Positions 1 through 9,400 of a DNA stretch of 64,000 nucleotides are shown piece after piece. Source of the DNA: Bacillota bacterium (GTDB lineage: Bacteria > Vulcanimicrobiota > JAJTBE01); NCBI GenBank assembly GCA_021287065.1, contig JAJTBE010000190.1:37079-101078 (forward strand), in the 5' to 3' direction. How positions within the stretch are numbered: position 1 is the first letter of the stretch; each line of letters starts with the position of its first letter. The position numbers and the translations under genes were made by a program. The notes under the pieces were generated by a model. The model was not told the origin of the DNA. It saw only the letters and a list, made by a program, of their open reading frames with translations, and did not search any database.

Positions 1-1503
1 CTCGGTGGAAAAGCAGGCGGCACTGCAACGGCAATTATCGGATTATCCTGCCATTTCACCATATATATGTCCCATATGTTTGTGCCTGAACTGCCTCAAA
101 CCGCTATGACGACAATGGCTCTGTGCTTTCTGCTTTACACAGACAGGTTTAAAACCAAACTCCCCGCTTACCTGTTTTCTGTTGCCCTTGCCCTTGCTAT
201 GCTCACCAAATGGAGCAGCGCTTTTTATCTTGCAGGACCTCTGCTGATAATATTTATTTTTCTGATTATCAGAAACCCCGGTTCCCTTCTGTATTTCCTT
301 CCCCCTGCAGCATTTCTGGGACCTCTGGGGTATATCTATTTCAAATATGGGATTGATTCATTCAGAAAGTTTTCAGGCGGAATTGTGGCACAGCCTCCAT
401 GGATGCAGCCTGTGTTTATTGGTGTGGTTGTTCTGCTGATCATTTATACATTCATCATCGAAAAGCACGGATCAGACTGGTTCGGTGAAAATAAAAAAGA
501 TGCGGCAAAATCTGCGATTCTGTTTATCAGATGCCTTCTGATTGCTCTTCTTCTCTGTGGAATCTGGTATGTTTACAGTCTGCACGGAGTAATCAGCAAG
601 CTGGATTTTCAGAGGCAGGAGATACTGGATACAAGAATTCATGGAAACGAGCCTCTGCTGATTTATTCACTGAAACAGTATTTCAACGCACTGGGTTTAT
701 ACTCAATTCCGATGTATCTGTTTGCTTTTATCGGTTTGATTTTTGTCATAGTAAAGAGAAAAAACATTCTCGAATTTTCAATGTTGATTTTTATGGCGGT
801 TACAGGAACTCTGATTATTTCGTCAACTGCTCCCCCTGCGGTTTTCTATATTCTTTCTGTTTTTACTGTTCTGTTTGTAATGTCCGGTTACTGGATCGGC
901 TTCACAGGGAAGCTGAAGTATCCGTTAATTGCTGTCATAATCCTCTACGGTGCATCTTCAATCGCTTTTCCGCTTCTTAACATAGATCCACAGCAAAAGG
1001 CAGCTTTCAATATGAGCCTTAATGATATGAGGATAGGTATTCTTCCTCAGAATATACCGGATAAAACCAGCTACAAAACAAACGAGCTGCTGACTTCGCT
1101 GATTCAGGTAAGGGATGAAATAAATGAAGGCAAGCCGGAAATGGATCGGCAGCCTGTGCCCCTGGGTATATATTTTGATGATAGGTTCAGAAGGGATAGA
1201 AAACCTGACAGAGGTTATTATGAGAGGGAAGCAATACCCTGCCTGATGGATTATGCGGACATAGGAGGCTTCTTCAGATTCTATATAGATGGAGAGCAGG
1301 ACTGGAAAAGAAGAACCGAAGAATTTACGGATCAGGACATGATTTTGGTTTATGGATATACTGATGAAAAGGACTTACAGAACCTTGAAAGAAAAATCGG
1401 TGATGAATACCGTCGGAAAATCAGGGAAAATTCATCATTCGACATTGACGGCATAAGAAAAATAAAGGTAATGATTCTGAAAAGAGCGTCATATCTGCCT
1501 TAA
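1..1503 (+). CDS. GT-C/PMT-type membrane glycosyltransferase, 5' truncated
   Basis: The reading frame is open from base 1, so the N-terminus lies outside the window; the first visible ATG at 67 is probably not the start. Many hydrophobic helices fill the first 310 visible residues, followed by a soluble C-terminal region of about 170 residues. The segment 'PELPQTA' followed by helix pairs resembles the loop-and-helix pattern of family 39 (PMT/ArnT-like) glycosyltransferases, which move sugars from polyprenyl carriers on the outer face of the membrane. The catalytic Asp-Glu loop would be in the missing part. The substrate cannot be inferred. A second, more complete protein of this kind lies at 45991-48228. 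Family assignment is moderately certain. Confidence 0.6.
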   Translation, partial: LGGKAGGTATAIIGLSCHFTIYMSHMFVPELPQTAMTTMALCFLLYTDRFKTKLPAYLFSVALALAMLTKWSSAFYLAGPLLIIFIFLIIRNPGSLLYFLPPAAFLGPLGYIYFKYGIDSFRKFSGGIVAQPPWMQPVFIGVVVLLIIYTFIIEKHGSDWFGENKKDAAKSAILFIRCLLIALLLCGIWYVYSLHGVISKLDFQRQEILDTRIHGNEPLLIYSLKQYFNALGLYSIPMYLFAFIGLIFVIVKRKNILEFSMLIFMAVTGTLIISSTAPPAVFYILSVFTVLFVMSGYWIGFTGKLKYPLIAVIILYGASSIAFPLLNIDPQQKAAFNMSLNDMRIGILPQNIPDKTSYKTNELLTSLIQVRDEINEGKPEMDRQPVPLGIYFDDRFRRDRKPDRGYYEREAIPCLMDYADIGGFFRFYIDGEQDWKRRTEEFTDQDMILVYGYTDEKDLQNLERKIGDEYRRKIRENSSFDIDGIRKIKVMILKRASYLP

Positions 1504-1528
1504 AGCGTTAAGAAATATTTTTACCGTC

Positions 1529-1557
1529 TTGACTATAATTGTCTCAATTGCTAAGAT
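1529..1557 (+). promoter_or_regulatory. Predicted sigma-70-type promoter
   Basis: TTGACT, a 17-base spacer and TAAGAT lie 37 bases upstream of the 1594 start and just after the preceding stop codon, so the fusion gene probably has its own promoter. Confidence 0.5.
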
Positions 1558-1593
1558 TCTAAATAATTGAAACCATAACTGAAAGGTCAGATT

Positions 1594-4500
1594 ATGAAAA
1601 TTACAGTCCGGCAGATTGCCCTTGCCGGTGTTCTGCTTGCAATATCCGCTGTTCTTGCAAATACACCTCTTGGAATGATACCTGTGCCAACGCCTGCAAG
1701 ATACGCCACCATAATGCATATACCGGTCATAATAGTTGGAATTCTCGAAGGTCCCGTTATGGGAGCTATTATCGGATTATTGTTTGGAATAATAGCCCTG
1801 CTGAAGGTTCCTGAGTTCGGACCGGCAGTTCATCTTATCCCCCGCCCTCTTGTGGGATTAATTCCTGCCCTTGTTTATGGCGGAATGACATACATCCTCG
1901 GCAAATTCAACAAAACCGCCAAAGATTCCGCTGCAGTGGGAGTCGCAGCAGCAGTGGGTTCCCTTGTGAATACCGCAGGAGTTCTCGGAATGGCAGTGCT
2001 TGTAATGCCTGATCTTATGTCTCCGGCGATGGCTCTAACCATCGGCCTGACAAACGGCATTCCGGAAGCAATATTATCAGTGATAGTGACAGTCCCGGTG
2101 GTAATGGCTTTAAAGAGAAAATTCGCCCATCAGTTTACTGCTATTCTGCTTGTTCTGTTTTTTTTTACCGGTTGTTCACACAAAATTGAGCCTTTTCATG
2201 TAGTATATACAAACAATCTTCAGGGTAATGCTCTGCCTTCGGGAGTGGAGCCGGTTTCACCCCAGAACCCTTCCGCACATTTTTCTCAGGTTATGGAGAT
2301 AATGAAGAAATCGGAAAGCGGGGAAAAAACCCAGCGGATTCTTCTGGATGCAGGCAATTCGTTATCAGGCTTTGACGATTTCTCAAGCTCCTTTAACGGA
2401 GCGCCGATGATAGCCCTGTTTAAGATGGCGGGATATGATGCGGTGGTTATGTCTGGAGACAGAGGCATAGATTATTCGAAACTACCTTCTGAACCGTTTA
2501 TTCTGAAAAGCTGCACCCCGGATAATGTAAGCTGTATTGTGAAAGAGATAAACGGTACAAAAGTGGGGATTTACACAACAGAACAGAATGAAGGGGTTTC
2601 AGATGAGAATATTATCAAAGCTGTTGATGAACATATAAAAAAAAACAAACCTGATTATTCCATCCTGATTTGCCGTAATGAAGATCCGGAAATTGCCGCG
2701 CTAAGTTCAAAAGAGATTGATCTGATTATTCCCGGAAGATATGACGATACGCTGAAAAAAGACGAAATAACCAATATTGGGAAAAAGCAGGTTGCTCCCT
2801 GGGTGGATTCAAGATTTGCAATGGTGAGAATTGATGTAAGTGCGGATAAAAAAGTATCATGCAGACTTATCCCCATCAGCGGCGCCGATTTCCAGCCTTC
2901 AGGCGAAGTTATCAGTGTATTAACACCATATATCAATGAATTCAAATCAAAATATCCGGAAAATTATGCATCTGTTATTTCATCAAATACAGGATTTTCA
3001 TCGGATCTGCTTCATCCGGGAAAAGATGCAGGGGAATCAGAAAGCGCAGATTTTATTGCCGATGTTATGATGGAGACCACAGGAGCGCAGGTGGCTGTTA
3101 TAAACCATCTGGCAGTCAGAAAAAGATTTGGCGGTGTTGTTTCAATAGCAGGTATAAAAGATGCCCTTCCCTTCGAAAATGAAATAGTTACCATTGATCT
3201 CAAAGGGAGCGTTATCGAAGAGATTCTGCAATCCAATGCAGTTCCGGGGCATGTATTTTATCAGGTCGGCGGTCTGACACTGGGGATAAAGCCTCCGGAA
3301 GGTGACAAACAGGAAAGAAAAAAACCGGAAGCACCGACAGAAGCAGCTTCTGAGAAACGGGTTCTTGTTTATTACAAAGATAAACCCATAGAACCGGAAA
3401 AAACATACAGAGTGGCAACCATCGATTATCTTGTTAATTCGGAAAAAGAGAAATATTCAGCTTTTAAAAATGCACCGGCGGCAAAATTCACAGGAATCTA
3501 CCTGAACCATGCGGTTCTTGATTATATATCAAAACACCCGTTTATACCTCCGGTTTCCCAGAGAATGCTGGTTGATGATGCCTGCGACGCAACGATGCTG
3601 AAGAAGTTCTGCGAAGAACAGAAACAGAAGAAAGAACTGTCGGAAACTGAAAAAACCCTTGCGGAAGGTTTGTCGGAAATGGGAATTAAAAAATATGATG
3701 CTTCCGCAGGCATTCTTGAAAAAGCTATAAACGGCGATAATCCTGCAGCAGGCTTGTTTTCGGTTACTGTTTTAATAAGAAGCGGGAAACTCAGCGAAGC
3801 CGTGCTTTTAATGAAAAAAGTAATAAAAGCTTATCCTGACGACAGTGACATTCAGAAAACCGCTTCATCACTGCCGTTAAACAACCCTGAGCATTCAGCC
3901 GGTTCAGGAAAAATAGTCTGGCAGACATTCAAAGGGGATTTCACAAGAACCGGAAGAAGCATTTATGCAGGCAAAACGACAGCAAAACCCGCATGGAAAT
4001 TCAGAACTTACCACAGCGTCCAGTCTTCACCGGCGATAGGTTCCGATGGAATTATATACTGTGCATCCGGAGATGGAAGTTTGTATGCTATAAACCCACA
4101 AGGCACAAAGAAATGGGATGTAAAACTGGGCAAAGTACTGTTAGCTTCACCTGCGATTAGCAGCAAAGGCTTAATTTATCAGGGTTCTGATGATGGGAAT
4201 CTATATACGGTTTCCACATCAGGAAAGATCATCAGAAAATACTATGCCGGAGGCTGGATAAAATCCACCGCAGCAGTCGATTCACACGAAAATGTTTACT
4301 TTGGAACGGAAAAGGGGTTGTTCTGCTGTCTGGATGCCAAAGGCAAGGTGAAATGGACATTTAAAACCGGAGGAGAAGTATTTTCCTCGGTCTGTATCTG
4401 CAAAGACGGCAGAATAGTATTCGGCTCCAACGACAGCAATATATACTGCCTGACACCTCAGGGTAAACTCTCGTGGAAATACGCCACAGGGGGAAAAGTT

Positions 4501-4938
4501 TTTTCAACACCTGCAATTTCAGACAACGGAACCATATATTCAGGTTCTGACGATGGGCATGTTTACGCCATTTCTCCTGAAGGCAAACTTAAATGGAAAT
4601 ATAAAACCGGAGGTTTTGTCCCCTCATCCCCGGCAATCGGTAAGAACGGAGAAATCATAATCGGCTCGGAAGATAATAACCTCTACGCCCTCACTCCTCA
4701 AGGGAAAGTTATATGGAAATTTAAAACCGGGTATGAAATATTCGGTTCTCCTGCAGTTGACAGGGAAGGCAATATTTTCTTCGGTTCAGACGACACATTT
4801 TTCTATATTCTCTCCCCTACCGGAGAACTTCTGTCAAAATGCCAGGCTTCAAAATACATCGAGTCCTCCCCGGCAATCGGAACAGACGGTTCCGTATATT
4901 TTGGAAGCGATGACGGATATATTTACTGCATAAGATAA
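1594..4938 (+). CDS. ECF-transporter S component fused to degenerate 5'-nucleotidase-like, TPR and PQQ-propeller modules
   Basis: The 1114-residue protein has four parts. Residues 1-180 form a six-helix ECF transporter S component (vitamin/cofactor-binding membrane unit). Residues 171-194 read as a complete lipoprotein signal: MALKRK, a hydrophobic run, then FTGC. Residues 201-665 resemble a UshA-type 5'-nucleotidase, but metal ligands look lost: TNNLQG replaces TNDxHG, DAGN (about residue 255) replaces DAGD, and no GNH[DE] is seen. Residues 690-765 look TPR-like, and 771-1114 are PQQ/quinoprotein-type propeller repeats (SPAI, GSDDG, LYA, WKY/WKF). The ECF part ends cytoplasmic with a positive KRK, so the next helix would export the rest. 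Either this is a true fusion, or a second start at 2104 makes a separate lipoprotein, or a stop codon was lost between two genes. RBS GAAAGGT precedes the ATG at 1594. Confidence 0.7.
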   Translation: MKITVRQIALAGVLLAISAVLANTPLGMIPVPTPARYATIMHIPVIIVGILEGPVMGAIIGLLFGIIALLKVPEFGPAVHLIPRPLVGLIPALVYGGMTYILGKFNKTAKDSAAVGVAAAVGSLVNTAGVLGMAVLVMPDLMSPAMALTIGLTNGIPEAILSVIVTVPVVMALKRKFAHQFTAILLVLFFFTGCSHKIEPFHVVYTNNLQGNALPSGVEPVSPQNPSAHFSQVMEIMKKSESGEKTQRILLDAGNSLSGFDDFSSSFNGAPMIALFKMAGYDAVVMSGDRGIDYSKLPSEPFILKSCTPDNVSCIVKEINGTKVGIYTTEQNEGVSDENIIKAVDEHIKKNKPDYSILICRNEDPEIAALSSKEIDLIIPGRYDDTLKKDEITNIGKKQVAPWVDSRFAMVRIDVSADKKVSCRLIPISGADFQPSGEVISVLTPYINEFKSKYPENYASVISSNTGFSSDLLHPGKDAGESESADFIADVMMETTGAQVAVINHLAVRKRFGGVVSIAGIKDALPFENEIVTIDLKGSVIEEILQSNAVPGHVFYQVGGLTLGIKPPEGDKQERKKPEAPTEAASEKRVLVYYKDKPIEPEKTYRVATIDYLVNSEKEKYSAFKNAPAAKFTGIYLNHAVLDYISKHPFIPPVSQRMLVDDACDATMLKKFCEEQKQKKELSETEKTLAEGLSEMGIKKYDASAGILEKAINGDNPAAGLFSVTVLIRSGKLSEAVLLMKKVIKAYPDDSDIQKTASSLPLNNPEHSAGSGKIVWQTFKGDFTRTGRSIYAGKTTAKPAWKFRTYHSVQSSPAIGSDGIIYCASGDGSLYAINPQGTKKWDVKLGKVLLASPAISSKGLIYQGSDDGNLYTVSTSGKIIRKYYAGGWIKSTAAVDSHENVYFGTEKGLFCCLDAKGKVKWTFKTGGEVFSSVCICKDGRIVFGSNDSNIYCLTPQGKLSWKYATGGKVFSTPAISDNGTIYSGSDDGHVYAISPEGKLKWKYKTGGFVPSSPAIGKNGEIIIGSEDNNLYALTPQGKVIWKFKTGYEIFGSPAVDREGNIFFGSDDTFFYILSPTGELLSKCQASKYIESSPAIGTDGSVYFGSDDGYIYCIR

Positions 4939-4973
4939 ATCCGGTTGTGATGTGCATGGAATTGTTCATAAAT

Positions 4974-5005
4974 AAAAAAAAGCCGAATCGAATCCGGCTT
5001 TTTTT
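4974..5005. terminator. Bidirectional intrinsic terminator
   Basis: A-tract, AGCCG, nine-base loop, CGGCT and T-tract lie between two convergent genes. The hairpin has a T-run in either direction, so it can serve both. Confidence 0.8.
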
Positions 5006-5019
5006 ATCAGATTTGAATT

Positions 5020-5994
5020 CTACCAGTTCATGACTTCATCAATAGCTTTAAAAACCTTGCATTCATCAGGCATATACCAGTTTTCAAGAGAATACGGGAA
5101 AGGCGTATCATAGCCTGTTACCCGTTTTATCGGTGCAGCAAGGCTGTCGATAGCTTTTTCCGCAATCAGCGCTGATAACTCAGCACCAAAGCCTGAGGTT
5201 CTGGGACCTTCGTGAACGATAACCACTCTTGAGGTTTTTCTCACAGACTGGAGAATTGTTTCAATATCGAGAGGCACAAGGGTTCGAAGATCAATGATTT
5301 CAATATTGTATCCATGATCTCTGGCATGTTTTTCCGTCTCTTTTGCGGTGTAAACCATTGCTCCATAAGTAAGAATCGTAAGATCAGTGCCTTCCTTTAC
5401 AACTCTTGCTTTTCCAAGGGGAACGGTATATTCGCCTTCGGGAACCTCTCCTTTGACCGCACGATATATTTTCTTGGGTTCGAGGAAAATCACGGGGTTA
5501 TTATCCCTTATGGATGAAAGAAGGAGACCTTTGGCATCGGCAGGAGTGGATGGAACAACCACATAAAGGCCCGCAGTATGGCAGAAATAGGCTTCCGGGC
5601 TTTGGGAGTGATAATGGCCTCCTTTGATTCCTCCTCCGAAAGGAGCGCGGATAACCATTGGGACAGTGTATTTTCCACCTGAACGATATCTGAATTTTGC
5701 CATTTCGGAAACAATCTGATCAAAAGCCGGATAAATAAAATCAAGAAACTGTATTTCAACAACAGGCCTTATTCCGTAAAGCGCCATACCTACTGCAGTC
5801 CCTACAATGCCTGATTCCGAGAGAGGCGTATCAAAAACCCTCTGTTCGCCAAATGTTTTCTGCAATCCGTCGGTAGCTCTGAAAACTCCGCCTTCACGCC
5901 CCACATCCTCACCAAGGACCACAATGGAATTATCCCGGTTCATTTCATAGTGCAGAGTGCTGTTTACAGCCTGAATAAGCGTCATATTTGCCAT
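5020..5994 (-). CDS. pdhB: 2-oxoacid dehydrogenase E1 component, beta subunit
   Basis: This is the beta subunit of the thiamine-diphosphate E1 component of a pyruvate or branched-chain 2-oxoacid dehydrogenase, which decarboxylates the keto acid and passes the acyl group to lipoyl-E2. Visible marks are the N-terminal GEDVGREGGVF segment, the EIQFLDF and FRYRSGG regions and the C-terminal transketolase-like domain with VHEGPRTSGFGAE. The ATG at 5994 sits about 9 bases from AGGAGG; another ATG at 6000 is only about 3 bases away and is less likely. It overlaps the end of the alpha-subunit gene by 13 bases, implying translational coupling. No E2 or E3 gene is in the window. Pyruvate versus branched-chain substrate cannot be decided. 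Confidence 0.88.
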   Translation of the reverse strand: MANMTLIQAVNSTLHYEMNRDNSIVVLGEDVGREGGVFRATDGLQKTFGEQRVFDTPLSESGIVGTAVGMALYGIRPVVEIQFLDFIYPAFDQIVSEMAKFRYRSGGKYTVPMVIRAPFGGGIKGGHYHSQSPEAYFCHTAGLYVVVPSTPADAKGLLLSSIRDNNPVIFLEPKKIYRAVKGEVPEGEYTVPLGKARVVKEGTDLTILTYGAMVYTAKETEKHARDHGYNIEIIDLRTLVPLDIETILQSVRKTSRVVIVHEGPRTSGFGAELSALIAEKAIDSLAAPIKRVTGYDTPFPYSLENWYMPDECKVFKAIDEVMNW

Positions 5995-7097
5995 GGACAT
6001 CTTCCTCCTTCCCCAAGGGCGTAATGAATGAGTTCCTGTTTCTGCTCCTCAAGATTCCATGTAAGATGATCATAAACATCATCAAACAAAGTTTCAGGAT
6101 GAGGCGGTTCTACCATTTCAGCTTCTCTGAATGTTTCTGAGATTGTTGTCTGCAGTGAAGCCCTGAGGGATTCGATATAGTCATCCTGAAGCAGACCTTT
6201 GTTTCTGAGGTAGTTTTCGAAACGGACAATGGGGTCTTTCTGCCACCATTGTTTCTCTTCATCCCTTGTTCTGTATCTGGAAGGATCATCGGAAGATGAG
6301 TGGGGACCAAGTCTGTAAGTCACAGCTTCTATTAAAGTGGGACCTCCGCCGTTTCTTGCTTTATCCGCTGCATATTTCACAGCTTTGTAAACTGCAGGAA
6401 AATCATTGCCGTCAACACGGATGCCCTCCATGCCGTAAGCTTGCCCCTTAATGGCAATATTTTCAGAAGCTGTCTGTTTTTCGAGTGGAAGGGAAATCGC
6501 ATACTGATTATTCTGACAAAAGAAAATAACAGGGGCTTTGAATACTCCGGCAAAATTCAATCCGTCGTGAAATCCGGATGATGATGTGGCGCCATCTCCG
6601 AAATAAACAAGACTGATAACATCATCGCCTTTGAGCTTTGCAGCCATTGCCGCTCCCACCGCCTGGGAAATCTGTGTTCCGATAGGGCTGGAAGGAGTAA
6701 CGAAACGCATTTCGGGATCCCCGAAGTGGTCAGGCATTTGCCTGCCCTTCATAATATCTTCCGAATTTCCGAGGGTTTGGGCGAAAAATGTGCGAAGGGG
6801 CCATCCCCGGAGCAGAATTGCCCCCGGTTCCCTGTATTGTGCAAAAATCCAGTCTCTGTCCTCAATTGCCGCCGCTGCAGCAATATGACAAGCTTCCTGC
6901 CCGGTACACGGCGCATAGAAGCCTATTCTGCCCTGACGCTGCCAGTCGAGCAGGTTTTCCTCCATTATCCTCACAAGCAGCATCAATCTATAATATTTTA
7001 ATAAATCATCATTGGAAATTTCCGGATCCACCGCAGGATCCGCATAACCATCATCATTGATTACCGATATGATTTCAGGTTTATATAAATCCGGCAT
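5982..7097 (-). CDS. pdhA: 2-oxoacid dehydrogenase E1 component, alpha subunit
   Basis: This is the alpha partner of the E1 heterotetramer. The thiamine-diphosphate motif is clear: FGDGATSSSGFHDGLNFAGV followed by the asparagine pair in FFCQNN. The RYRTRDEE segment matches the conserved loop around the regulated serine region of E1 alpha. The start is placed at the ATG at 7097 because AAAGGAGGT lies 5 bases upstream; an in-frame ATG at 7118 would put the Shine-Dalgarno inside the coding region. The 371-residue length is normal for the family. It is first in a two-gene operon with the beta subunit. Confidence 0.88.
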   Translation of the reverse strand: MPDLYKPEIISVINDDGYADPAVDPEISNDDLLKYYRLMLLVRIMEENLLDWQRQGRIGFYAPCTGQEACHIAAAAAIEDRDWIFAQYREPGAILLRGWPLRTFFAQTLGNSEDIMKGRQMPDHFGDPEMRFVTPSSPIGTQISQAVGAAMAAKLKGDDVISLVYFGDGATSSSGFHDGLNFAGVFKAPVIFFCQNNQYAISLPLEKQTASENIAIKGQAYGMEGIRVDGNDFPAVYKAVKYAADKARNGGGPTLIEAVTYRLGPHSSSDDPSRYRTRDEEKQWWQKDPIVRFENYLRNKGLLQDDYIESLRASLQTTISETFREAEMVEPPHPETLFDDVYDHLTWNLEEQKQELIHYALGEGGRCPWQI

Positions 7098-7171
7098 TTT
7101 TACCTCCTTTGGAGTCAATCTGATATATTATGAAAACAATTCAAATCTCCAACAAGAGAACCGGAACGGGA

Positions 7172-7197
7172 CTGCCGGAACAATCGGGTTTCGGCAG
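7172..7197 (-). terminator. Hairpin downstream of the YtkL-like gene
   Basis: CTGCCG and CGGCAG pair around a 14-base loop, about 20 bases past the stop codon of the gene at 7218-7901. There is no clean T-run, so termination is possible but not secure. Confidence 0.35.
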
Positions 7198-7217
7198 CCC
7201 TCTTCAATTCAAATCAA

Positions 7218-7901
7218 TTATTCCAGAACCATTTCCTCACCGGGTTTAAGAACAACACCGTTGGCACGGGTTTTGTTCTCAAGTTTTTCCCTGAATACAA
7301 CCGGATCAGCTTCGATAGGCGGGAAAGTGTTGTAATGCATGGGAATTGCATTTGAGCAGTTGAGAAGTCTTGCTGCTTCCACTGCGTCGTCAATATCCAT
7401 GACATAATTTCCACCAATCGGCAGAAGAGCTGTATCAACACGGTAAAGCCTGCTGATTAGTTCCATATCCCCAAATATGCAGGTATCACCGGCATGGTAA
7501 ATATGATGCCCATAAAAGTTGATTACAAACCCTACGGGATGCCCGGTATAAACTCCATCACCAGTTGAAGATGAGTGGAATGCAGGCACTATCTTGACCC
7601 AGCCGAACTCGAAGGGGATTTTTCCGCCCATATGGGCTGAAATTCCCTTTGCGCCTTTTGCCATACAATAGTTAACCAGTTCAAACACACCAAGTATGGG
7701 AGCGCCCGTTCTTACAGAGATCTCAACGGCATCGCCGATATGATCTCCATGTCCATGGGTTACAAGAATGAGAGTGGGTTTTAGTTCATCACTTTTTACA
7801 GCAGCCAGTGGGTTGCCGGTAAGAAAGGGATCTATGAGGATCCTTTCCTTATCATTGCTTATCATAAAGCATGAATGCCCAAGAAATCTGATTGTTTTCA
7901 T
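7218..7901 (-). CDS. UPF0173-type metal-dependent hydrolase (YtkL-like)
   Basis: This 227-residue metallo-beta-lactamase-fold protein starts MKTIRFLGHSCF, typical of the UPF0173/YtkL family. The metal-binding motif THGHGDHIGD is present, with further ligands likely in FHSSSTGD, HAGDT and the late PMHYNTFP. The family has no firmly established physiological substrate. The start at 7901 is chosen because GGAGGT lies just upstream; an upstream extension to 7967 lacks family conservation. The gene runs opposite to the next hydrolase gene at 8046. Confidence 0.85.
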   Translation of the reverse strand: MKTIRFLGHSCFMISNDKERILIDPFLTGNPLAAVKSDELKPTLILVTHGHGDHIGDAVEISVRTGAPILGVFELVNYCMAKGAKGISAHMGGKIPFEFGWVKIVPAFHSSSTGDGVYTGHPVGFVINFYGHHIYHAGDTCIFGDMELISRLYRVDTALLPIGGNYVMDIDDAVEAARLLNCSNAIPMHYNTFPPIEADPVVFREKLENKTRANGVVLKPGEEMVLE

Positions 7902-8045
7902 AACATACCTCCACCAACATTTATAAACAAAAATAGAACGAAAAAATTCCTGTTTTATTATCGCCACTTTTCGTGAAATGCAGGATCTATCCTCCAGATT
8001 TTGAATTGTTTGATTATATAATTGCGTAATATTTGGAGGAAAACA

Positions 8046-8618
8046 ATGTCAGTTCGGATTTCTCATATAGTCGTTGGTATTTATCAGGAAAACACGTATT
8101 TTCTCAAAGCTGATGACAATTCAACAGTAGTTGTGGATCCCGGCGGAAGCGGCAAAGAGATAGAAAAATACATCAATGACAATGGTCTGAAAGTTTCAAT
8201 GGTCATAAACACCCACGGACACCCGGATCATACGGAAGCAAACAAATACATGAAAGAAAAATACGGAATGCCGGTTTATATCCACCCTGAAGATGCCCAA
8301 TTATTCGGCATTACATACGATCAGCCTCTAACAGACGGTCAGGAAATTGATTTTAACGGCAACAAATTAAAAATCATGCTCACACCGGGACACACTTTCG
8401 GTTCAGTCTGCATAAAAGGCGACGGTTTTCTTATCACAGGAGATACGATTTTTGAAGGCACCATCGGCAGAACAGACCTCGGCGGCGATTCAAGGGTGAT
8501 GATGCACACACTGAAAACAAAATTCAACGATATACCCGATGAAACAGTCCTCTATCCCGGACATGGCGATTCAACAACCATGGGTAACGAAAGAAAATTC
8601 AATCCGTATCTGAGCTAA
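8046..8618 (+). CDS. MBL-fold hydrolase, glyoxalase II-like
   Basis: The 190-residue protein has the glyoxalase II/YcbL-type metal site THGHPDHTE, a second ligand set in LTPGHTFGS, and TGDTIFEGTIGRTDL, which is highly conserved in short hydroxyacylglutathione-hydrolase-like enzymes, with the final ligand in LYPGHGDST. It lacks the C-terminal substrate domain of true glyoxalase II, so it is a generic thioester/lactone-type hydrolase. ATG at 8046 has TTTGGAGGAAA upstream and is preferred over the in-frame ATG at 8022. It is transcribed alone and is followed by a terminator. Confidence 0.85.
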   Translation: MSVRISHIVVGIYQENTYFLKADDNSTVVVDPGGSGKEIEKYINDNGLKVSMVINTHGHPDHTEANKYMKEKYGMPVYIHPEDAQLFGITYDQPLTDGQEIDFNGNKLKIMLTPGHTFGSVCIKGDGFLITGDTIFEGTIGRTDLGGDSRVMMHTLKTKFNDIPDETVLYPGHGDSTTMGNERKFNPYLS

Positions 8619-8645
8619 TTTATTCCAATTGATGGAAATATGAAA

Positions 8646-8681
8646 GCAGCCTTGATTTTAAATATGCAGGGCTGTTTTTTT
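8646..8681 (+). terminator. Intrinsic terminator
   Basis: CAGCC and GGCTG pair around an 18-base loop and are followed by seven T residues, 28 bases after the hydrolase stop codon. Confidence 0.7.
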
Positions 8682-8911
8682 GCTGAAAATAAATGGAATT
8701 ATCTCCGGAATTAAATGACACAGAAGTAAACCCGGTGTTGGTTCCAGGAGCATGCGGGCATATTGATATCGTCCCTGCAGTTGCCGTTATGTTTCCGTTT
8801 TTGGGGTTTGAAAGGGGGAGCAGGTTGGTTGTGTAGGCGGACCGGCATGTCCACCTGCGCTGTAAACTCAAACCACAATACCTCTGTAAACACGGCAATC
8901 CGCCGCCAATT

Positions 8912-8940
8912 GTAGGGGAGAGCCTGTGTGCTCTCCCGCA
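8912..8940 (-). repeat. Hairpin repeat, inverted copy of the 9401 module
   Basis: GTAGGGGAGAGC pairs with GCTCTCCCGC. Read on the minus strand, it and its flank to about 8965 match the 9401-9453 module well, with scattered mismatches, so the two copies face each other. Confidence 0.7.
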
Positions 8941-9127
8941 CCCAACTATCTCCAACCGCCAGCAACCCTCATCACCACAAATATTGCCAATTATTTCCGA
9001 ATCGCAGGTGTTGCCGCCCTGAATCACCAAAGCCAATCGCAAATAAACTGCCAGTAAACCCCAATGCCCATGAATTAAGGCATGGATTTACCTGATTAAT
9101 CACGAGTATTGGGACGGTTTGCCCAGC

Positions 9128-9323
9128 TCCCGGAGAAAACTTTTAAAAAAGTTTCCTCGCGCCCACCCTGCGGGCAGGCACCCGCCATCCCAAACTTTTG
9201 GAATTGGGGACCGACCAGGGGATTAGGACCGACGGGGTTTGGGGGACCGTCAGAGGAGACCACGCTTTTTTGGAAAAGCGAGGTCTCCTCCGAACCTCCT
9301 CCCTTGAAAAACAGGAGTATTGG
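9128..9323 (+). repeat. Composite palindromic repeat, copy 1
   Basis: Three hairpins follow each other: a GGAGAAAAC/GTTTCCTC stem rich in A and T at the apex, a CCAAACTTTTGG palindrome, and GGAGACC/GGTCTCC flanking CTTTT/AAAAG. It ends with AACAGGAGTATTGG. The same order of blocks recurs at 17154-17339 with small indels. Confidence 0.8.
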
Positions 9324-9400
9324 GATGGGGATTTGAGTAAATTCTGTTAATTCAGTGACATTGCAGTACCCCCTATGACCACAGGTTTTGCAGGGAATTG

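Noticed and set aside
7098..7118. Upstream start for the E1 alpha gene
   Set aside because: The added codons contain the Shine-Dalgarno of the downstream ATG.
8620..9042. Open frame of 140 codons on the minus strand
   Set aside because: It spans the terminator and hairpin repeats, has no ribosome site and lacks protein-like composition.
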